A stretch of 64,000 nt of DNA from Prochlorococcus sp. scB243_495K23 (GCA_000635495.1 JFLW01000041.1:1-64000); one strand, 5' to 3'; shown: positions 42,113 to 53,400, numbered from the stretch's first letter. Numbers and translations are program-made. Notes: generated from the sequence alone by a model not told the origin.

Positions 42113-45100
42113 ATGAGTTTAAATACTTTAGTTGATTATATTTCGAACTCACAAATTACTTCTGAATTAAGAAAAAGAATTTCAAAAAATAATGAATTAA
42201 ATATTGTTGGTTCAAGTAGATATGCAAAATCAATAATATTAGATAGTATCGCAAAAAAAGAGGAAAAAAATATATTTTTAATTTGTCCTAATGTAGAAAT
42301 TGCCTACAAATGGATTGGTTATTTTGAAAGTATAAATGATAAAACAGTTTTATATTATCCTCCAACAGAACATCTACCATACTCATCAATTAATAAATCC
42401 AAAGAGATTGAATTTAGTCAGCTTACTGTTTTATCCAAATTAATAAAAAAAGAGAAAAATGAACTTAATATTGTTATATCAACTGAGAGATCACTACAAC
42501 CTCATCTAATAAATAAAAACCTATTAATTGAAAACAAGTTAGATTTGCAAAAAGGAGTTCAAATCGAGATTCAAGAATTAGCAAATAAACTTACTTTGTT
42601 GGGCTATACAAAGGATAATGTAACTTCAACTGAAGGATTCTGGAGTAGGAGAGGGGAAATAATAGATATTTATCCTGTAAATAATGAGTTTCCTATAAGA
42701 TTAGAATTTTTTGATAATGTCATTGAGAAAATAAGAGAATATGATCCCCATACACAGAAAACATTAGAAAGTATAAATAATATTGAAATAATACAGGCTG
42801 GATTTGATTTGCTAATAAAAGATAAGTTAAATAATTTATCCAAGAACAATCTTTTTAATTCAGAAGATATAAATAAAAATAATCTTGATCGTTATTTAGG
42901 AATAATTGAAGAAGAACCCTCAAACATAATAGATTTTATAAATAGGGAAACAATTCTTGTAATTGATGAATTAGAAGATTGTAAAAAATTTGCAAAAAAT
43001 TGGTATCTAGATTCAGAAAGTAATTTTGAAAATTGTAAGTATGAAATAAATGAGAACCTTAAAAATAATGACATTAATTTAGAGGCCAAAACTAATTTGC
43101 ATGTAAAGTTTGACGAAATATTAAAATCACTTGGAAATTTCAATTTAATAAAATTTTATGAATTTGAATCTAAAATGAATATCGATAATAGATTTTTGTT
43201 AAACGATAAAAGATTAAATTCATACTCTAAAAATGTAGGGAAATTATCCAATGATATAAATAAAAATATAAAAAATAATGAAAAAGTATGGATATTATCA
43301 GCACAACCATTGAGAACAAGGACTTTACTTTTTGAGCATGAATGTAATGCAAACTTCTTAAACAATCCTAATGATATTGATGAAGCATATAAGTCAATTA
43401 ATAATTCAACTCCTCTAATTTTAAAAAATAAGAACAATTACGAAATCGAGGGGTTTTATCTTCCGATATGGAAAGTTGTCCTGATAACAGATAAAGAATT
43501 ATTTTCACAACAATCTTTTTTTAATAATGTATTCATAAGAAGAAAAAAAAGAAGTGTCAATTCAAATATAAATGTAAATAAGATTAGTCCAGGTGATTTT
43601 ATAGTTCATAAAAATCATGGAATAGGAAAATTTTTAAAAATAGAAAAAATAAATATAACTGGAGATTCAAGGGATTATTTAGTCATTCAGTATCAAGATG
43701 GAAAGATAAGTGTTGCCGCTGATCAACTTGGTAGTGTTAACAGATATAGATCAAGCGGAAAAATAAAGCCGAAAATAAATAAATTAGGAGGGACAGAATG
43801 GGAAAAAATAAAAGAAAAAAATAAGAAACAAATCAAAAAAGTTGCTGTCGATATTTTAAAACTTTATGCAAAGAGAGAAAAATTAAAGGGTTACATTTAC
43901 CCAGAAGATGGTCCTTGGCAAGATGAATTAGAGGAATCATTCCCTTATCAACCAACACCTGACCAAATTACTGCTGTAGAAGAAATAAAATCTGATATGG
44001 AAAGCGAAAAGCCAATGGACAGGCTAGTTTGTGGAGATGTAGGATTTGGCAAAACAGAAGTAGCTGTTCGTGCAATTTTTAAGGCTATAACATCAGGCAA
44101 ACAGGTAATATTACTAGCACCTACAACAATCCTAGCTCAGCAACATTGGAGGACCATAAGTAATAGATTTTCACCTTACCCAATAAAAGTTTCATTACTC
44201 AATAGATTCAAAACTGTTAATGAAAGAAAGGAAATCTATGAAGGTTTGAAAAATAACAAAATTGATTTAGTTGTAGCAACGCACCAAATTTTAGGAAAAG
44301 AAATAGAAATTAAAAACTTAGGACTACTAGTTATTGATGAAGAACAAAGATTTGGAGTAAGGCAAAAGGAGAAAATAAAAAAAATCAAAACCAACATAGA
44401 CGTTTTAACTCTCTCGGCAACTCCAATTCCAAGAACTCTTTATATGAGTTTATCTGGACTAAGACAAATGAGCTTACTAAACACTCCTCCACCATCAAGA
44501 AGATCAATAAAAACATATTTATCTGAAATAGATATGGATGTTATAAGAACTGCAATTAATCAAGAACTTGATAGGGGAGGTCAAATTTTTTATGTTCTTC
44601 CAAGAATTTCTGATATAGAACAAGCTGTAAACAAATTAAATAATATGTTTGTCAGCTTAAAATTTATTGTTGCTCATGGGCAAATGAACGAAACAGAGCT
44701 TGAAAATGCAATGATTGCTTTTAATAATGGAGAAGTAGATTTAATGATATGCACAACGATAATTGAGAGTGGATTAGACATCCCTAAAGTAAATACAATC
44801 ATTATTGAAGATTCTCACAAATTTGGCCTTTCACAACTTTATCAACTTAGAGGAAGAGTAGGTAGAAGCGGTGTACAAGCACATGCTTGGTTATTTTATC
44901 CAAATATAAATAAAATAAATGACGCTGCAAAACAAAGATTGAAAGCGATAAAAGACTTTTCAGAACTAGGCAGTGGATACCAACTTGCAATGAAAGATAT
45001 GGAAATAAGAGGTGTTGGTAGTTTACTAGGAGAAGAACAAAGTGGAAAGGTTAATGCTATTGGATATGATTTATATATAGAAATGCTCCATGAGGCTATT

Positions 45101-45622
45101 TCAGAAATCAGCGGGCAAGAAATACCTGAAGTTAACGACACTCAAATTGATCTACCAATAAATGCATTTATACCTGCAACATGGATATTAAACAGAGAAG
45201 AGAAGCTTGAAGCTTACAAATCTGTCACTGAATGTTCAAATAATGATGAATTAACTGAATTAGCTACAGACTGGGTTAATAGATATGGAAACTTACCCAA
45301 ACCTGTTGAGTCCTTAATTATGATAATGAAAATAAAATTACTAGCTAAAAAATGTGGTTTTAATAAGATCAAGCTCAAAAAGCCAAACATCTTGATAGAG
45401 ACAAAATTAAAAAATTCTACTTTTAAAATTCTTAAAAATTCTTTGGCAAGTAGTGTTCAAGATAAATTTAATTTTAATGAAGGCCAACCATTTTCAATCA
45501 TCACTATAAGGGGCTTAGGTGCAACTGAAATTCAAAATCAAATTGATCAACTAATGTTGTGGTTCGGGTCTTTTGAAAGAGAAATAAAGAATTTCGATAA
45601 AGAACTTATTAAAAGAGATTAA
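42113..45622 (+). CDS. mfd: Transcription-repair coupling factor
   Basis: A 1169-aa Mfd, an ATP-driven translocase that removes RNA polymerase stalled at lesions and recruits UvrA. Domains: UvrB-like N-terminal module (~1-330), RNA polymerase-interacting CarD-like domain (~488-560, ISPGDFIVHKNHGIGKF), and RecG-like helicase core with GDVGFGKTE Walker A (~642), DEEQR Walker B (~741) and TIIESGLDIPKVNTIIIE plus SQLYQLRGRVGRS (TRG). The C-terminal autoinhibitory domain ends at ~1169. Together with uvrC at the left edge it represents coupled excision repair. Length is normal. Confidence 0.97.
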   Translation: MSLNTLVDYISNSQITSELRKRISKNNELNIVGSSRYAKSIILDSIAKKEEKNIFLICPNVEIAYKWIGYFESINDKTVLYYPPTEHLPYSSINKSKEIEFSQLTVLSKLIKKEKNELNIVISTERSLQPHLINKNLLIENKLDLQKGVQIEIQELANKLTLLGYTKDNVTSTEGFWSRRGEIIDIYPVNNEFPIRLEFFDNVIEKIREYDPHTQKTLESINNIEIIQAGFDLLIKDKLNNLSKNNLFNSEDINKNNLDRYLGIIEEEPSNIIDFINRETILVIDELEDCKKFAKNWYLDSESNFENCKYEINENLKNNDINLEAKTNLHVKFDEILKSLGNFNLIKFYEFESKMNIDNRFLLNDKRLNSYSKNVGKLSNDINKNIKNNEKVWILSAQPLRTRTLLFEHECNANFLNNPNDIDEAYKSINNSTPLILKNKNNYEIEGFYLPIWKVVLITDKELFSQQSFFNNVFIRRKKRSVNSNINVNKISPGDFIVHKNHGIGKFLKIEKINITGDSRDYLVIQYQDGKISVAADQLGSVNRYRSSGKIKPKINKLGGTEWEKIKEKNKKQIKKVAVDILKLYAKREKLKGYIYPEDGPWQDELEESFPYQPTPDQITAVEEIKSDMESEKPMDRLVCGDVGFGKTEVAVRAIFKAITSGKQVILLAPTTILAQQHWRTISNRFSPYPIKVSLLNRFKTVNERKEIYEGLKNNKIDLVVATHQILGKEIEIKNLGLLVIDEEQRFGVRQKEKIKKIKTNIDVLTLSATPIPRTLYMSLSGLRQMSLLNTPPPSRRSIKTYLSEIDMDVIRTAINQELDRGGQIFYVLPRISDIEQAVNKLNNMFVSLKFIVAHGQMNETELENAMIAFNNGEVDLMICTTIIESGLDIPKVNTIIIEDSHKFGLSQLYQLRGRVGRSGVQAHAWLFYPNINKINDAAKQRLKAIKDFSELGSGYQLAMKDMEIRGVGSLLGEEQSGKVNAIGYDLYIEMLHEAISEISGQEIPEVNDTQIDLPINAFIPATWILNREEKLEAYKSVTECSNNDELTELATDWVNRYGNLPKPVESLIMIMKIKLLAKKCGFNKIKLKKPNILIETKLKNSTFKILKNSLASSVQDKFNFNEGQPFSIITIRGLGATEIQNQIDQLMLWFGSFEREIKNFDKELIKRD

Positions 45623-45694
45623 ATTATTAAATAATTATTTAAAATCCGCGAATCAGTTTGATTTCGGTTAGGTTTATAAAAATTTATTTAATTT

Positions 45695-45856
45695 ATGGGT
45701 GAATATATAGACGCCGGAATCCAAACTTCGATTTTACCCTTATCAATTATTCTTTCATCAATTGTATTAGGCATATTTGCATTATTTGGAGAAGAAACAG
45801 AAAACGATGATGATGATTCTGATTCAGGAAGTGGTGGCTTAATGCAACCTATTTGA
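45695..45856 (+). CDS. Small membrane protein with acidic tail
   Basis: A 53-aa frame from ATG with one transmembrane helix (TSILPLSIILSSIVLGIFAL, residues ~11-30) and a very acidic tail (GEETENDDDDSDSGS). The topology is like small photosynthetic or NDH subunits, but I cannot name it. It is on the strand of mfd, 72 nt after it, and almost touches the stop of the convergent 122-aa gene (2 nt apart). Confidence 0.6.
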   Translation: MGEYIDAGIQTSILPLSIILSSIVLGIFALFGEETENDDDDSDSGSGGLMQPI

Positions 45857-45858
45857 AA

Positions 45859-46227
45859 TTATTTATAAATAATTTGTTTTGACTTTCTCTTAGAGACTTT
45901 AAATAACCTATTAAATGAACCTATAATCAAAATAAAAGCAGTAAAAGAAGATACAAAAATAAAAATCACCAAAAACATCTCATACAGATATGAAAAGAGA
46001 TCAATCATTAATAAAAAAGATTTATTAAATGTCGAAGGTAAATTTTGTAACAACAAATTTTTATTAGGAATTAAATAAATTATATAAACTAATAAAACAC
46101 TCAAAATAAACAAAAAGAAAGATTCAGTAAAAAGTCTTCTTTTAGATTTTCTTCTTAAATTTAATTTTTTTTTAAAAATATATTTATCAGGTTTAATATT
46201 CAAATTTGGGATGTTTAAATCTGCCAT
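45859..46227 (-). CDS. Two-helix membrane protein, unknown function
   Basis: A 122-aa protein with a basic N-terminal region (IKPDKYIFKKKLNLRRKSKRR) and two hydrophobic helices (~35-52 and ~84-105), ending in a basic tail. No family recognised. It lies 88 nt downstream of the DUF4335 gene on the same strand. Confidence 0.65.
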   Translation of the reverse strand: MADLNIPNLNIKPDKYIFKKKLNLRRKSKRRLFTESFFLFILSVLLVYIIYLIPNKNLLLQNLPSTFNKSFLLMIDLFSYLYEMFLVIFIFVSSFTAFILIIGSFNRLFKVSKRKSKQIIYK

Positions 46228-46315
46228 AAATCAAAGCTCAAAGAAAAAATTTGAATAACTCTGAAAAGAAATTAACCTATAGTATCGTGTTTGTATTTAA
46301 GATGCTAATTGCTCT

Positions 46316-46906
46316 TTATTCAGGATTTGTTAGTTCTTTTTTTTCTATATTTTCAAAAGGACTATAAAAATAAATAAAAGAAGAAGAGAATAGAATTAAA
46401 GAGCAAATTGCAAAAAACGGTGGAATAAAGAAATTGAATAATTTAACTTTATTATTTAACCCAAATTTTAATTTTTTTGGAATTTTAGTAGGTATATCTG
46501 TTTTTTTTATTCTTACTTTTGGCGATTCATTTAACTGATCAAAACAATTTATGGTATCTGAAAGCAATGAATTACCAATCTTTAGAACTAAAGGCTTTAC
46601 TTTTGCTTTAGAGCTCTTGAGAACAATATTATGTATGTGTAGATTATCGGCTTTTATATCGATTAATTTAGACTCATATATTGGAATTTCGTTTTTGATT
46701 AAAAGATTTGAATAAATATAAAAAGCATCCATAATAGGCCCTAAATGTTCAATTTTGCCTTCAATAAGTGGTTTATCAACTATGGTTAATTTCCATTGAG
46801 AAATTATAGATATTTGATCTTTATTTTCATTATTGGAATAATCTGGCAATCCGATTATTTCGAGACTTACTGAAGATTGATGAAATGACAATTTATTTTG
46901 CATCAT
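46316..46906 (-). CDS. DUF4335 family protein
   Basis: A 196-aa protein matching DUF4335, a cyanobacteria-specific family usually encoded beside DUF3038, as here. The N-terminal half is a beta-rich domain (LEIIGLPDY, ISIISQWKLTIVDKPLIEGKIEHL) and there is a C-terminal transmembrane helix (~161-180, FFIPPFFAICSLILFSSSFI). Function unknown. It starts 1 nt after the DUF3038 gene's stop. Confidence 0.82.
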   Translation of the reverse strand: MMQNKLSFHQSSVSLEIIGLPDYSNNENKDQISIISQWKLTIVDKPLIEGKIEHLGPIMDAFYIYSNLLIKNEIPIYESKLIDIKADNLHIHNIVLKSSKAKVKPLVLKIGNSLLSDTINCFDQLNESPKVRIKKTDIPTKIPKKLKFGLNNKVKLFNFFIPPFFAICSLILFSSSFIYFYSPFENIEKKELTNPE

Positions 46907-46907
46907 A

Positions 46908-47432
46908 TTAAAAATCGTATAAAAAATTCTTCAACTTTTGATAACCCTGATTTGAAATACAAAAAGATAAAATAAGCAAGGATTTTATTATAATCTCACC
47001 ATTTTCAGTTTGATTTAAAAGCTTTTTCACTCTTATACTATCTACATTAAATCTCTCTTTAATCAAGTCAATAAATCTCTTATTAAAATCATTCCAAATA
47101 ATTGAATTCTCTTTAATATCTTCTTTAGATTTCAGTATCTCTCTTATATATGGATATAAATATTTGGACATTTCAACGGTGATTTTAATTAAGGCATCGA
47201 ATTCGTTTACTTTAATATTGTTGTTAACATAAGATTTTCTCAAGGGATTATTATTCCTTAATTTCCAAATAGTAATTTTATTTGGCAGAACATCATTTAA
47301 ATTAAGTCTATTTGATAAAGTGTAAAGGGATTGAATACCATTTAAATCAATAGTTTCTAGGATTATTAATAATAAATCAAGCTTCTCTATAGATTGTCTT
47401 GATACCTGATTTCCCTTAGTTAAATCTGTAAT
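46908..47432 (-). CDS. DUF3038 family protein with apparent ATT start
   Basis: A ~174-aa DUF3038 protein. The frame upstream of a TTG at 47243 stays open and encodes recognisable DUF3038 sequence (SIEKLDLLLIILETIDLNGI, then ITIWKLRNNNPLRKSY), so a start at 47243 would cut the domain in half. Between that region and the in-frame stop (47442-47444) there is no ATG, GTG or TTG. The most likely start is the ATT at 47430-47432, before TDLTKGNQ, which is one base from ATG. An ATT start, a point mutation or a sequencing error are all possible. It is followed directly by DUF4335, its usual partner. Confidence 0.72.
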   Translation of the reverse strand: MTDLTKGNQVSRQSIEKLDLLLIILETIDLNGIQSLYTLSNRLNLNDVLPNKITIWKLRNNNPLRKSYVNNNIKVNEFDALIKITVEMSKYLYPYIREILKSKEDIKENSIIWNDFNKRFIDLIKERFNVDSIRVKKLLNQTENGEIIIKSLLILSFCISNQGYQKLKNFLYDF

Positions 47433-47471
47433 TGTTCTCGATCAAAATATAGGAGAATTATAACAGAATTA

Positions 47472-47669
47472 TTAATCCATTTTTTGAAATAAAAATGAAT
47501 ATAACTTATCTAGTTCTTCAATAGTTAGCATTCCATAACTCCATAATAATATTGGTAATGGAGTATTATTTTTTTTAGATAATTTTATACCAAGTTCAAT
47601 AGTAGTTTCATCTAAACCTAATACATTAAATAAATAAATTATAATTTCTCTAGAAGAATAATTATTCAT
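47472..47669 (-). CDS. DUF2949 family protein
   Basis: A 65-aa protein of the DUF2949 family (IIYLFNVLGLDETTIELGIKLS, then NTPLPILLWSYGMLTIEELDKLY). It is a small helical cyanobacterial protein of unknown function. It lies between the UbiH-like gene (5-nt gap) and DUF3038 on the same strand, so the four genes 46316-48829 are probably one transcript. Confidence 0.82.
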   Translation of the reverse strand: MNNYSSREIIIYLFNVLGLDETTIELGIKLSKKNNTPLPILLWSYGMLTIEELDKLYSFLFQKMD

Positions 47670-47674
47670 GAATT

Positions 47675-48829
47675 CTATTTAATACTTGAGTAAATGAGAG
47701 ATTTAGTCATTTGATTAAGGACTAATTTTCTTGTAAAAAGAAATTTATTTAAAAGTAAAAATGAAAATTTCCTTATTGGAAATAAAAAAACGTTTCGATT
47801 AGCAAAAATTGATATCAACGAGTCAGTTATAAAAATAGTGACAATAATATCTAAAATTCTGCTTGAAAAATATTTAAATTTAAATAATATCAATTGCAAT
47901 TTAGTAATAGCAGTATTTTTATTAAAAAGATCATAAATAGTATTAACATCTCTCCAGCAAGTATTTAAACCCTGACCACCAACAGGATGAAATGTATGAA
48001 AGGCATCTCCTACAAAAACTAATTTTTTAAAATTTAAAACTGGTAAATTTAAGGATAGTGAAACAGGAAAAATATTAAATTCGCCTATTATTTGGTCCAA
48101 CTTGAATTCATTAGGCAAGATTGTTGATAAATTATCCATTAAAAAATTCTTGTCAGAATTCAACCTTTCAATTGCCTTTAATGTACTTGAAGTCCAAATT
48201 ACTTGATATAAGTTTTTTTCTAAAGGTAATAATGCAAGTGGGCCTTCTTTTCTAAAAATTTCATAAGCTCGTTTTTCACAATGACCTCTAAGAGAAACTT
48301 TAAAAGTTAAACAAGACTGACTATACGATTTTTTTATATCAACAAAATCTATGAATTTTTTATCAAGTGAGTTAGCCCCTGTTGAAAAGAATTGATAGTC
48401 AAATAATATTTTTTTACGTAACAATCTCTGTGGTGTTATAAAAAAAATATTTTCATAATTGTCAATCTCTTGAAAAAATACGTTCATGAGATCCGAATGT
48501 TTAACTACCCAGCCAATATTTTCGGCAGAACTTATATCATCATCTAAGTCAGAAGTTGATAAATTGGTGAAAGCAGAAGTTACGCTATCTGAAATTGAAA
48601 GCGTATCAAAGCCAAATAAAAATGGTTCTAATTTTTCCCAAAGTCTGAATTTAGATAAGATTTTTCTTGTTGAGTGAGTAATTGCATAAGTTTTATCTTT
48701 ATCAATTAATCTATCTTTTGTTAATAAATCAGTTAAAAAAATATTGCAATCAAATTTTGAAAGTGCAATTGAAAGTAATAAACCTGTGGGACCTGATCCA
48801 ACAATTTTAAAATTCAATTTATTTTTCAT
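47675..48829 (-). CDS. UbiH/Coq6-like FAD-dependent monooxygenase
   Basis: A 384-aa flavoprotein hydroxylase of the UbiH family. The FAD-binding motifs are KIVGSGPTGLLLSIAL (GxGxxG, residues ~9-24), a DG-like middle segment, and LVFVGDAFHTFHPVGGQGLN (GD motif, ~275-294). Ubiquinone is not made by cyanobacteria, so the substrate here is not the classical one; a role in plastoquinone-related or other ring hydroxylation is only inferred. The C-terminal ~70 residues are hydrophobic and basic and may associate with the membrane. Confidence 0.87.
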   Translation of the reverse strand: MKNKLNFKIVGSGPTGLLLSIALSKFDCNIFLTDLLTKDRLIDKDKTYAITHSTRKILSKFRLWEKLEPFLFGFDTLSISDSVTSAFTNLSTSDLDDDISSAENIGWVVKHSDLMNVFFQEIDNYENIFFITPQRLLRKKILFDYQFFSTGANSLDKKFIDFVDIKKSYSQSCLTFKVSLRGHCEKRAYEIFRKEGPLALLPLEKNLYQVIWTSSTLKAIERLNSDKNFLMDNLSTILPNEFKLDQIIGEFNIFPVSLSLNLPVLNFKKLVFVGDAFHTFHPVGGQGLNTCWRDVNTIYDLFNKNTAITKLQLILFKFKYFSSRILDIIVTIFITDSLISIFANRNVFLFPIRKFSFLLLNKFLFTRKLVLNQMTKSLIYSSIK

Positions 48830-48848
48830 CGTATTATATGAGCATCAA

Positions 48849-49490
48849 CTATCTATTCAGATAAATATAGCAAATTTCCTCAAATGCTGGTCTTAATAAA
48901 TAGGGGTACTCACCAACCCATAAGTTAATTTCAGGAAGCCAAGCATCGGTCAAATAAAAATCTCTGTCAAAATTACGGTTATCAGATGTTATTAAACATC
49001 TAATACTCGAACCAATCCTAATTTGACTGTGCTTATTTTCCATAGGGAAACTTAATTTTTCCAAATAACCATCTTCATCTTCTAATTCAAGTACTAACCA
49101 AGTCCTTTTGTTTTCGATAACTTCTAATCGACCTTGCCTATTAGATTGTTCTCTTGAACTTTCAATCTTTTCTGTTTTATAAATATCTGATACATATCCA
49201 TCAAATATAGAAAAAAATTTATATTTTCTTAATTGCAAGTTTTTTCTACTTGATTCAAGAATAGGGCCCCAGATGATATACAAAAAGAAACCTACACATA
49301 GGAATAACCAGAAATTATTAGTTTGATCTCCAGTCGAACTAATAATTAATGAGATAAATCCACCAATTGAAGAAACTATTACTCTTTGAAGAATTTTTCT
49401 AGGATTCCCCAACGCGTACTTAAATTGACTTCCTGTACCAACTGCAGGAATAAGTTTTGAAATTTGACTTGAATTAATTGGAATTATCAT
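48849..49490 (-). CDS. Conserved cyanobacterial membrane protein
   Basis: A 213-aa protein with two transmembrane helices (~37-53 and ~60-77) followed by a soluble beta-rich domain (~85-190: GYVSDIYKTEKI, RTWLVLELEDEDGYLEKLSFPM, SSIRCLITSDNRNF) and ending YPYLLRPAFEEICYIYL. I recognise the overall type as a conserved cyanobacterial protein sometimes labelled a permease without evidence. It lies 1 nt downstream of dapB and 19 nt before the UbiH-like gene, so it is in the same operon. Confidence 0.72.
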   Translation of the reverse strand: MIIPINSSQISKLIPAVGTGSQFKYALGNPRKILQRVIVSSIGGFISLIISSTGDQTNNFWLFLCVGFFLYIIWGPILESSRKNLQLRKYKFFSIFDGYVSDIYKTEKIESSREQSNRQGRLEVIENKRTWLVLELEDEDGYLEKLSFPMENKHSQIRIGSSIRCLITSDNRNFDRDFYLTDAWLPEINLWVGEYPYLLRPAFEEICYIYLNR

Positions 49491-49491
49491 T

Positions 49492-50340
49492 TTAAAAAAT
49501 CAATTTTTCAAGTCCGTAAACTAAAGTTTCATAATTACCAATTTTTTTAATAGCCTGTAAAACTCCTGGCATATATGCCTTTCTATCAATAGTGTCATGT
49601 TTAATTGTGTAAGTTTCACCTGGAGATCCCATAATTACTAACTGATGAGCGAGTAATCCTGGTAATCGTACAGAATGTATATTGATTCCTGAATCTCTGA
49701 GCCCACCGCGTACACCTGTCAATGACTCAGACTCTTTTACTAAATTCTGATTAAATTTCTTTGGATATTCTTCAATCATTTCTGCAGTTTTTATACACGT
49801 CCCACTAGGAGAATCAGCTTTTTGATTATGATGCATCTCAATTAATTCAATATTGTCGTAAAACCTTGCAGCTACAGATGCCGCCTGCTGAAGAAGAACC
49901 ATACCGACTGAAAAATTAGGAATTATTGCACAACCAACCGATGCTTTCTGAGCAAAAACAGACAAATCTTGTATTTGCGAAGGGCTTAGACCTGTAGTTC
50001 CTACAACTGGTGATACACCATATGCAATAGCTGATCTGGTATTTTCATATACAGAATCAGGATGAGTAAAATCAACAAGTACAGGTTTGATATTTTCATT
50101 TCTATAATTTTGACTAACAGAACATAAAGTTCCTTCAAAATCATTTGAAACAAAAACATCACAATCTTTTACCTTCAATAATTCAGAAATATTTGAACCA
50201 TTGTTCTTTTCGTTTATGTCGATTGCTGCAACAAGTTCACAATCTGTAGAATTTAATACAGTATTAACAACTTCACTGCCCATTCTGCCTAAAGCTCCGG
50301 ATACTAGTACTGGTATGGGTTTTTTGGAATTTTCAATCAT
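49492..50340 (-). CDS. dapB: 4-Hydroxy-tetrahydrodipicolinate reductase
   Basis: A 282-aa DapB, which reduces HTPA with NAD(P)H in lysine and peptidoglycan diaminopimelate synthesis. Motifs: [12 protein letters not shown] nucleotide-binding loop (~13-24), VGTTGLS (~113), the catalytic [12 protein letters not shown] (~169-180) with both His and the Lys. Length is family-normal. It is divergent from chlH across 102 bp and heads the probable operon running down to DUF4335. Confidence 0.96.
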   Translation of the reverse strand: MIENSKKPIPVLVSGALGRMGSEVVNTVLNSTDCELVAAIDINEKNNGSNISELLKVKDCDVFVSNDFEGTLCSVSQNYRNENIKPVLVDFTHPDSVYENTRSAIAYGVSPVVGTTGLSPSQIQDLSVFAQKASVGCAIIPNFSVGMVLLQQAASVAARFYDNIELIEMHHNQKADSPSGTCIKTAEMIEEYPKKFNQNLVKESESLTGVRGGLRDSGINIHSVRLPGLLAHQLVIMGSPGETYTIKHDTIDRKAYMPGVLQAIKKIGNYETLVYGLEKLIF

Positions 50341-50442
50341 TTTTTTAAAAATTTTTTTTTTAAAGGTTGTTACACGCTATTTATATTGCACACAATAACG
50401 TCTTTTCATTCGTAGGCTGGTAGAAATACTTAAAGAAAATCA

Positions 50443-53400
50443 ATGTTTACGCAGGTTCGCTCAGCAAACCGCAGAGTATCTCCTGTTGAGGATAACAAAC
50501 ACAAAGTTGTAATAAAAGCAGTTTATGTTGTCCTGGAGCCACAATACCAAAATTCCTTAACAGAAGCTGCAAAGTCAATAAATAAGATGAATGGGCCAAT
50601 AGGTATAGACCTTAGCGGCTATCTTATCGAAGAACTTAGGAATGATAGTAATTTTGAAGATTTTAAAGAAGATATAGCTAATGCAGATATATTCGTTGCT
50701 TCTCTAATATTCATTGAAGACCTTGCTCAAAAAGTTGTTGATGCGGTATCTCCATTTAAAGACAAACTTAAAGCATCAATTGTTTTCCCCTCCATGCCAG
50801 AGGTAATGAGATTAAATAAGCTAGGTTCATTTAGTATGGCCCAACTTGGTCAATCTAAAAGTATTATTGGAGATTTAATAAAAAAGAAAAAAGAATCTGA
50901 TGGAGCAAGTTTCCAAGATTCAATGTTGAAGTTATTAAATACACTACCTTCAATACTTAAATATCTACCAGTAGAAAAAGCTCAAGATGCTAGAACCTTT
51001 ATTCTAAGTTTTCAGTACTGGTTAGGTGGTACCACTGAGAACCTAAAAAACTTCTTGTTAATGATTTCTGAAAAATACGCTGTTTCAGAGATCATAAAGG
51101 ATCAAATTGAAGAATTCAAAATTCAAGACCCTGAAACATTTCCAGATTTAGGAATTTGGCATCCTCTTGCCCCTTGCATGTTTGAAAGTCTTAAAGAATA
51201 TCAAAATTGGGAAAATAACAGGAAAGATATAAATCCTAAAGATGACAAAACTCCAACAATAGGCTTAGTGCTTCAAAGGAGTCATATCGTTACGGGAGAT
51301 GATGCTCATTACGTTGCTGTTATTCAAGAATTGGAATACAGAGGTGCGAGAGTACTACCTATCTTTTGTGGAGGTTTAGATTTTTCTAAACCAGTTAATG
51401 AATTTTATTATGATTCCATAAATAAAGATCAACCTATAGTAGATGGAGTTGTATCTCTAACAGGATTTGCACTAGTTGGTGGGCCAGCAAGACAAGATCA
51501 TCCTAAAGCTATTGAAGCCCTAAAAAGGTTAAACAGACCCTATATGGTTGCACTTCCATTAGTTTTCCAAACCACACAAGAATGGGAAGATAGTGATCTA
51601 GGTTTACATCCTGTTCAGGTAGCACTACAGATTGCAATTCCAGAGCTTGATGGTGCTATTGAACCTATTATTCTCTCAGGTCGTGATGATGCTACAGGTA
51701 AGGCGCATACTCTCCAAGATCGAGTTGATGTAATAGCTGAAAGAGCAATAAAATGGTCAACTTTAAGAGTTAAACAAAGGAAAGATAAAAAATTAGCCAT
51801 CACAGTATTTAGTTTTCCACCAGACAAAGGAAATGTTGGAACGGCAGCATACTTGAATGTTTTTGGTTCAATTTATAGAGTACTTCTTGAAATGAAATCA
51901 AAAGGATATCAAATAGATGAACTTCCAAGTAATTCAAAAGAATTAATGGAAAAAGTAATTAACAACCCTGAAGCGATGGATGGCTCTCCAGAGTTAAATA
52001 TTGCTCATAAGATGTCAGTAAAAGAATACGAAGAGTTCACACCATATTCTCAAAGACTTGAAGAGAATTGGGGTAAACCTCCTGGAAACCTCAATAGTGA
52101 CGGACAAAACCTTCTTATTTATGGAAAACATTTTGGAAATGTTTTTATAGGTGTTCAACCTACATTCGGTTATGAAGGTGATCCAATGAGATTACTTTAT
52201 TCAAGAAGTGCTAGTCCTCATCATGGTTTTGCCGCTTATTACACCTATCTAGAAAAAATCTGGGGAGCTGATGCTGTTCTTCATTTTGGAACTCATGGAT
52301 CACTTGAATTTATGCCTGGTAAACAGATGGGCATGAGTGAAACTTGCTATCCGGATTCTCTCATTGGATCATTGCCTAATTTGTATTACTATGCTGCTAA
52401 TAATCCATCTGAAGCAACAATTGCGAAGAGAAGAGGATATGCTTCAACTATTAGTTATCTGACTCCTCCAGCGGAAAATGCAGGACTCTACAAAGGACTT
52501 AAAGAACTAAGTGAACTCGTTGGTTCTTATCAACAATTAAGAGAAAATAGCAGGGGTATTCAAATTGTTAATGCGATAGTTGAGACTTCTAAACAATGTA
52601 ATCTTGACAAGGATGTTGAGCTCCCTTCAAAAGATGTGGAAGAACTCTCAATAGATGAAAGAGATTTATTTGTTGGGAATGTCTATAAACAGTTGATGGA
52701 AATTGAAAGTAGATTATTACCCTGCGGTCTTCATACTATTGGAGAAGCCCCAACAGCAGAAGAAGCTGTTGCAACACTTGTAAATATTGCATCATTAGAG
52801 AGAGAGCAAGAGGGATTAAGATCTCTTCCTGGATTGCTAGCTGAATCCATGGGCCTTACTATTGAACAAATTTATGATGGTAATAATAAAGGTGAACTCA
52901 AATTTGTAGAGCTAAATGAAAAAATCATAAAGACAGCAAGAGAGTCTATTTTTGCTATGGTCAACTCTTTAAAAATTGTTGATGGCAGAGTTTATTTAGA
53001 AAAATCACTACTTTCCAAATTGTTTGACTTTCTTAAAGTATTTGGTTTGAATTTACCTACTCCTTGGCTAAGGGTCTGTACCTTAAATGGATTTAATGAA
53101 GTTAATCAGAAGGAATTAAATAAATTATTTGATTACTTACTTTTCTGTTTGGAACAGGTCTGTGCTGATAAAGAAATGGATAGCCTCATAAAAGCATTAG
53201 ATGGAAATTATGTTTTACCTGGACCAGGTGGAGACCCCATAAGAAATCCAGGTGTTTTACCAAGTGGTAAAAATATCCATGCACTTGATCCACAATCAAT
53301 CCCCACTACAGCAGCTGTAGCTGCTGCGAAGTCAGTTGTTGACAAATTAATTGAAAGACAAAAAGAAGAACAAGGAACTTGGCCTGAAACAATTGCCTGT

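Noticed and set aside
45645-45669. Hairpin after mfd (CCG..AATCA / TGATT..CGG)
   Set aside because: The stem has a bulge and no T-run follows, so it is not supported as a terminator.
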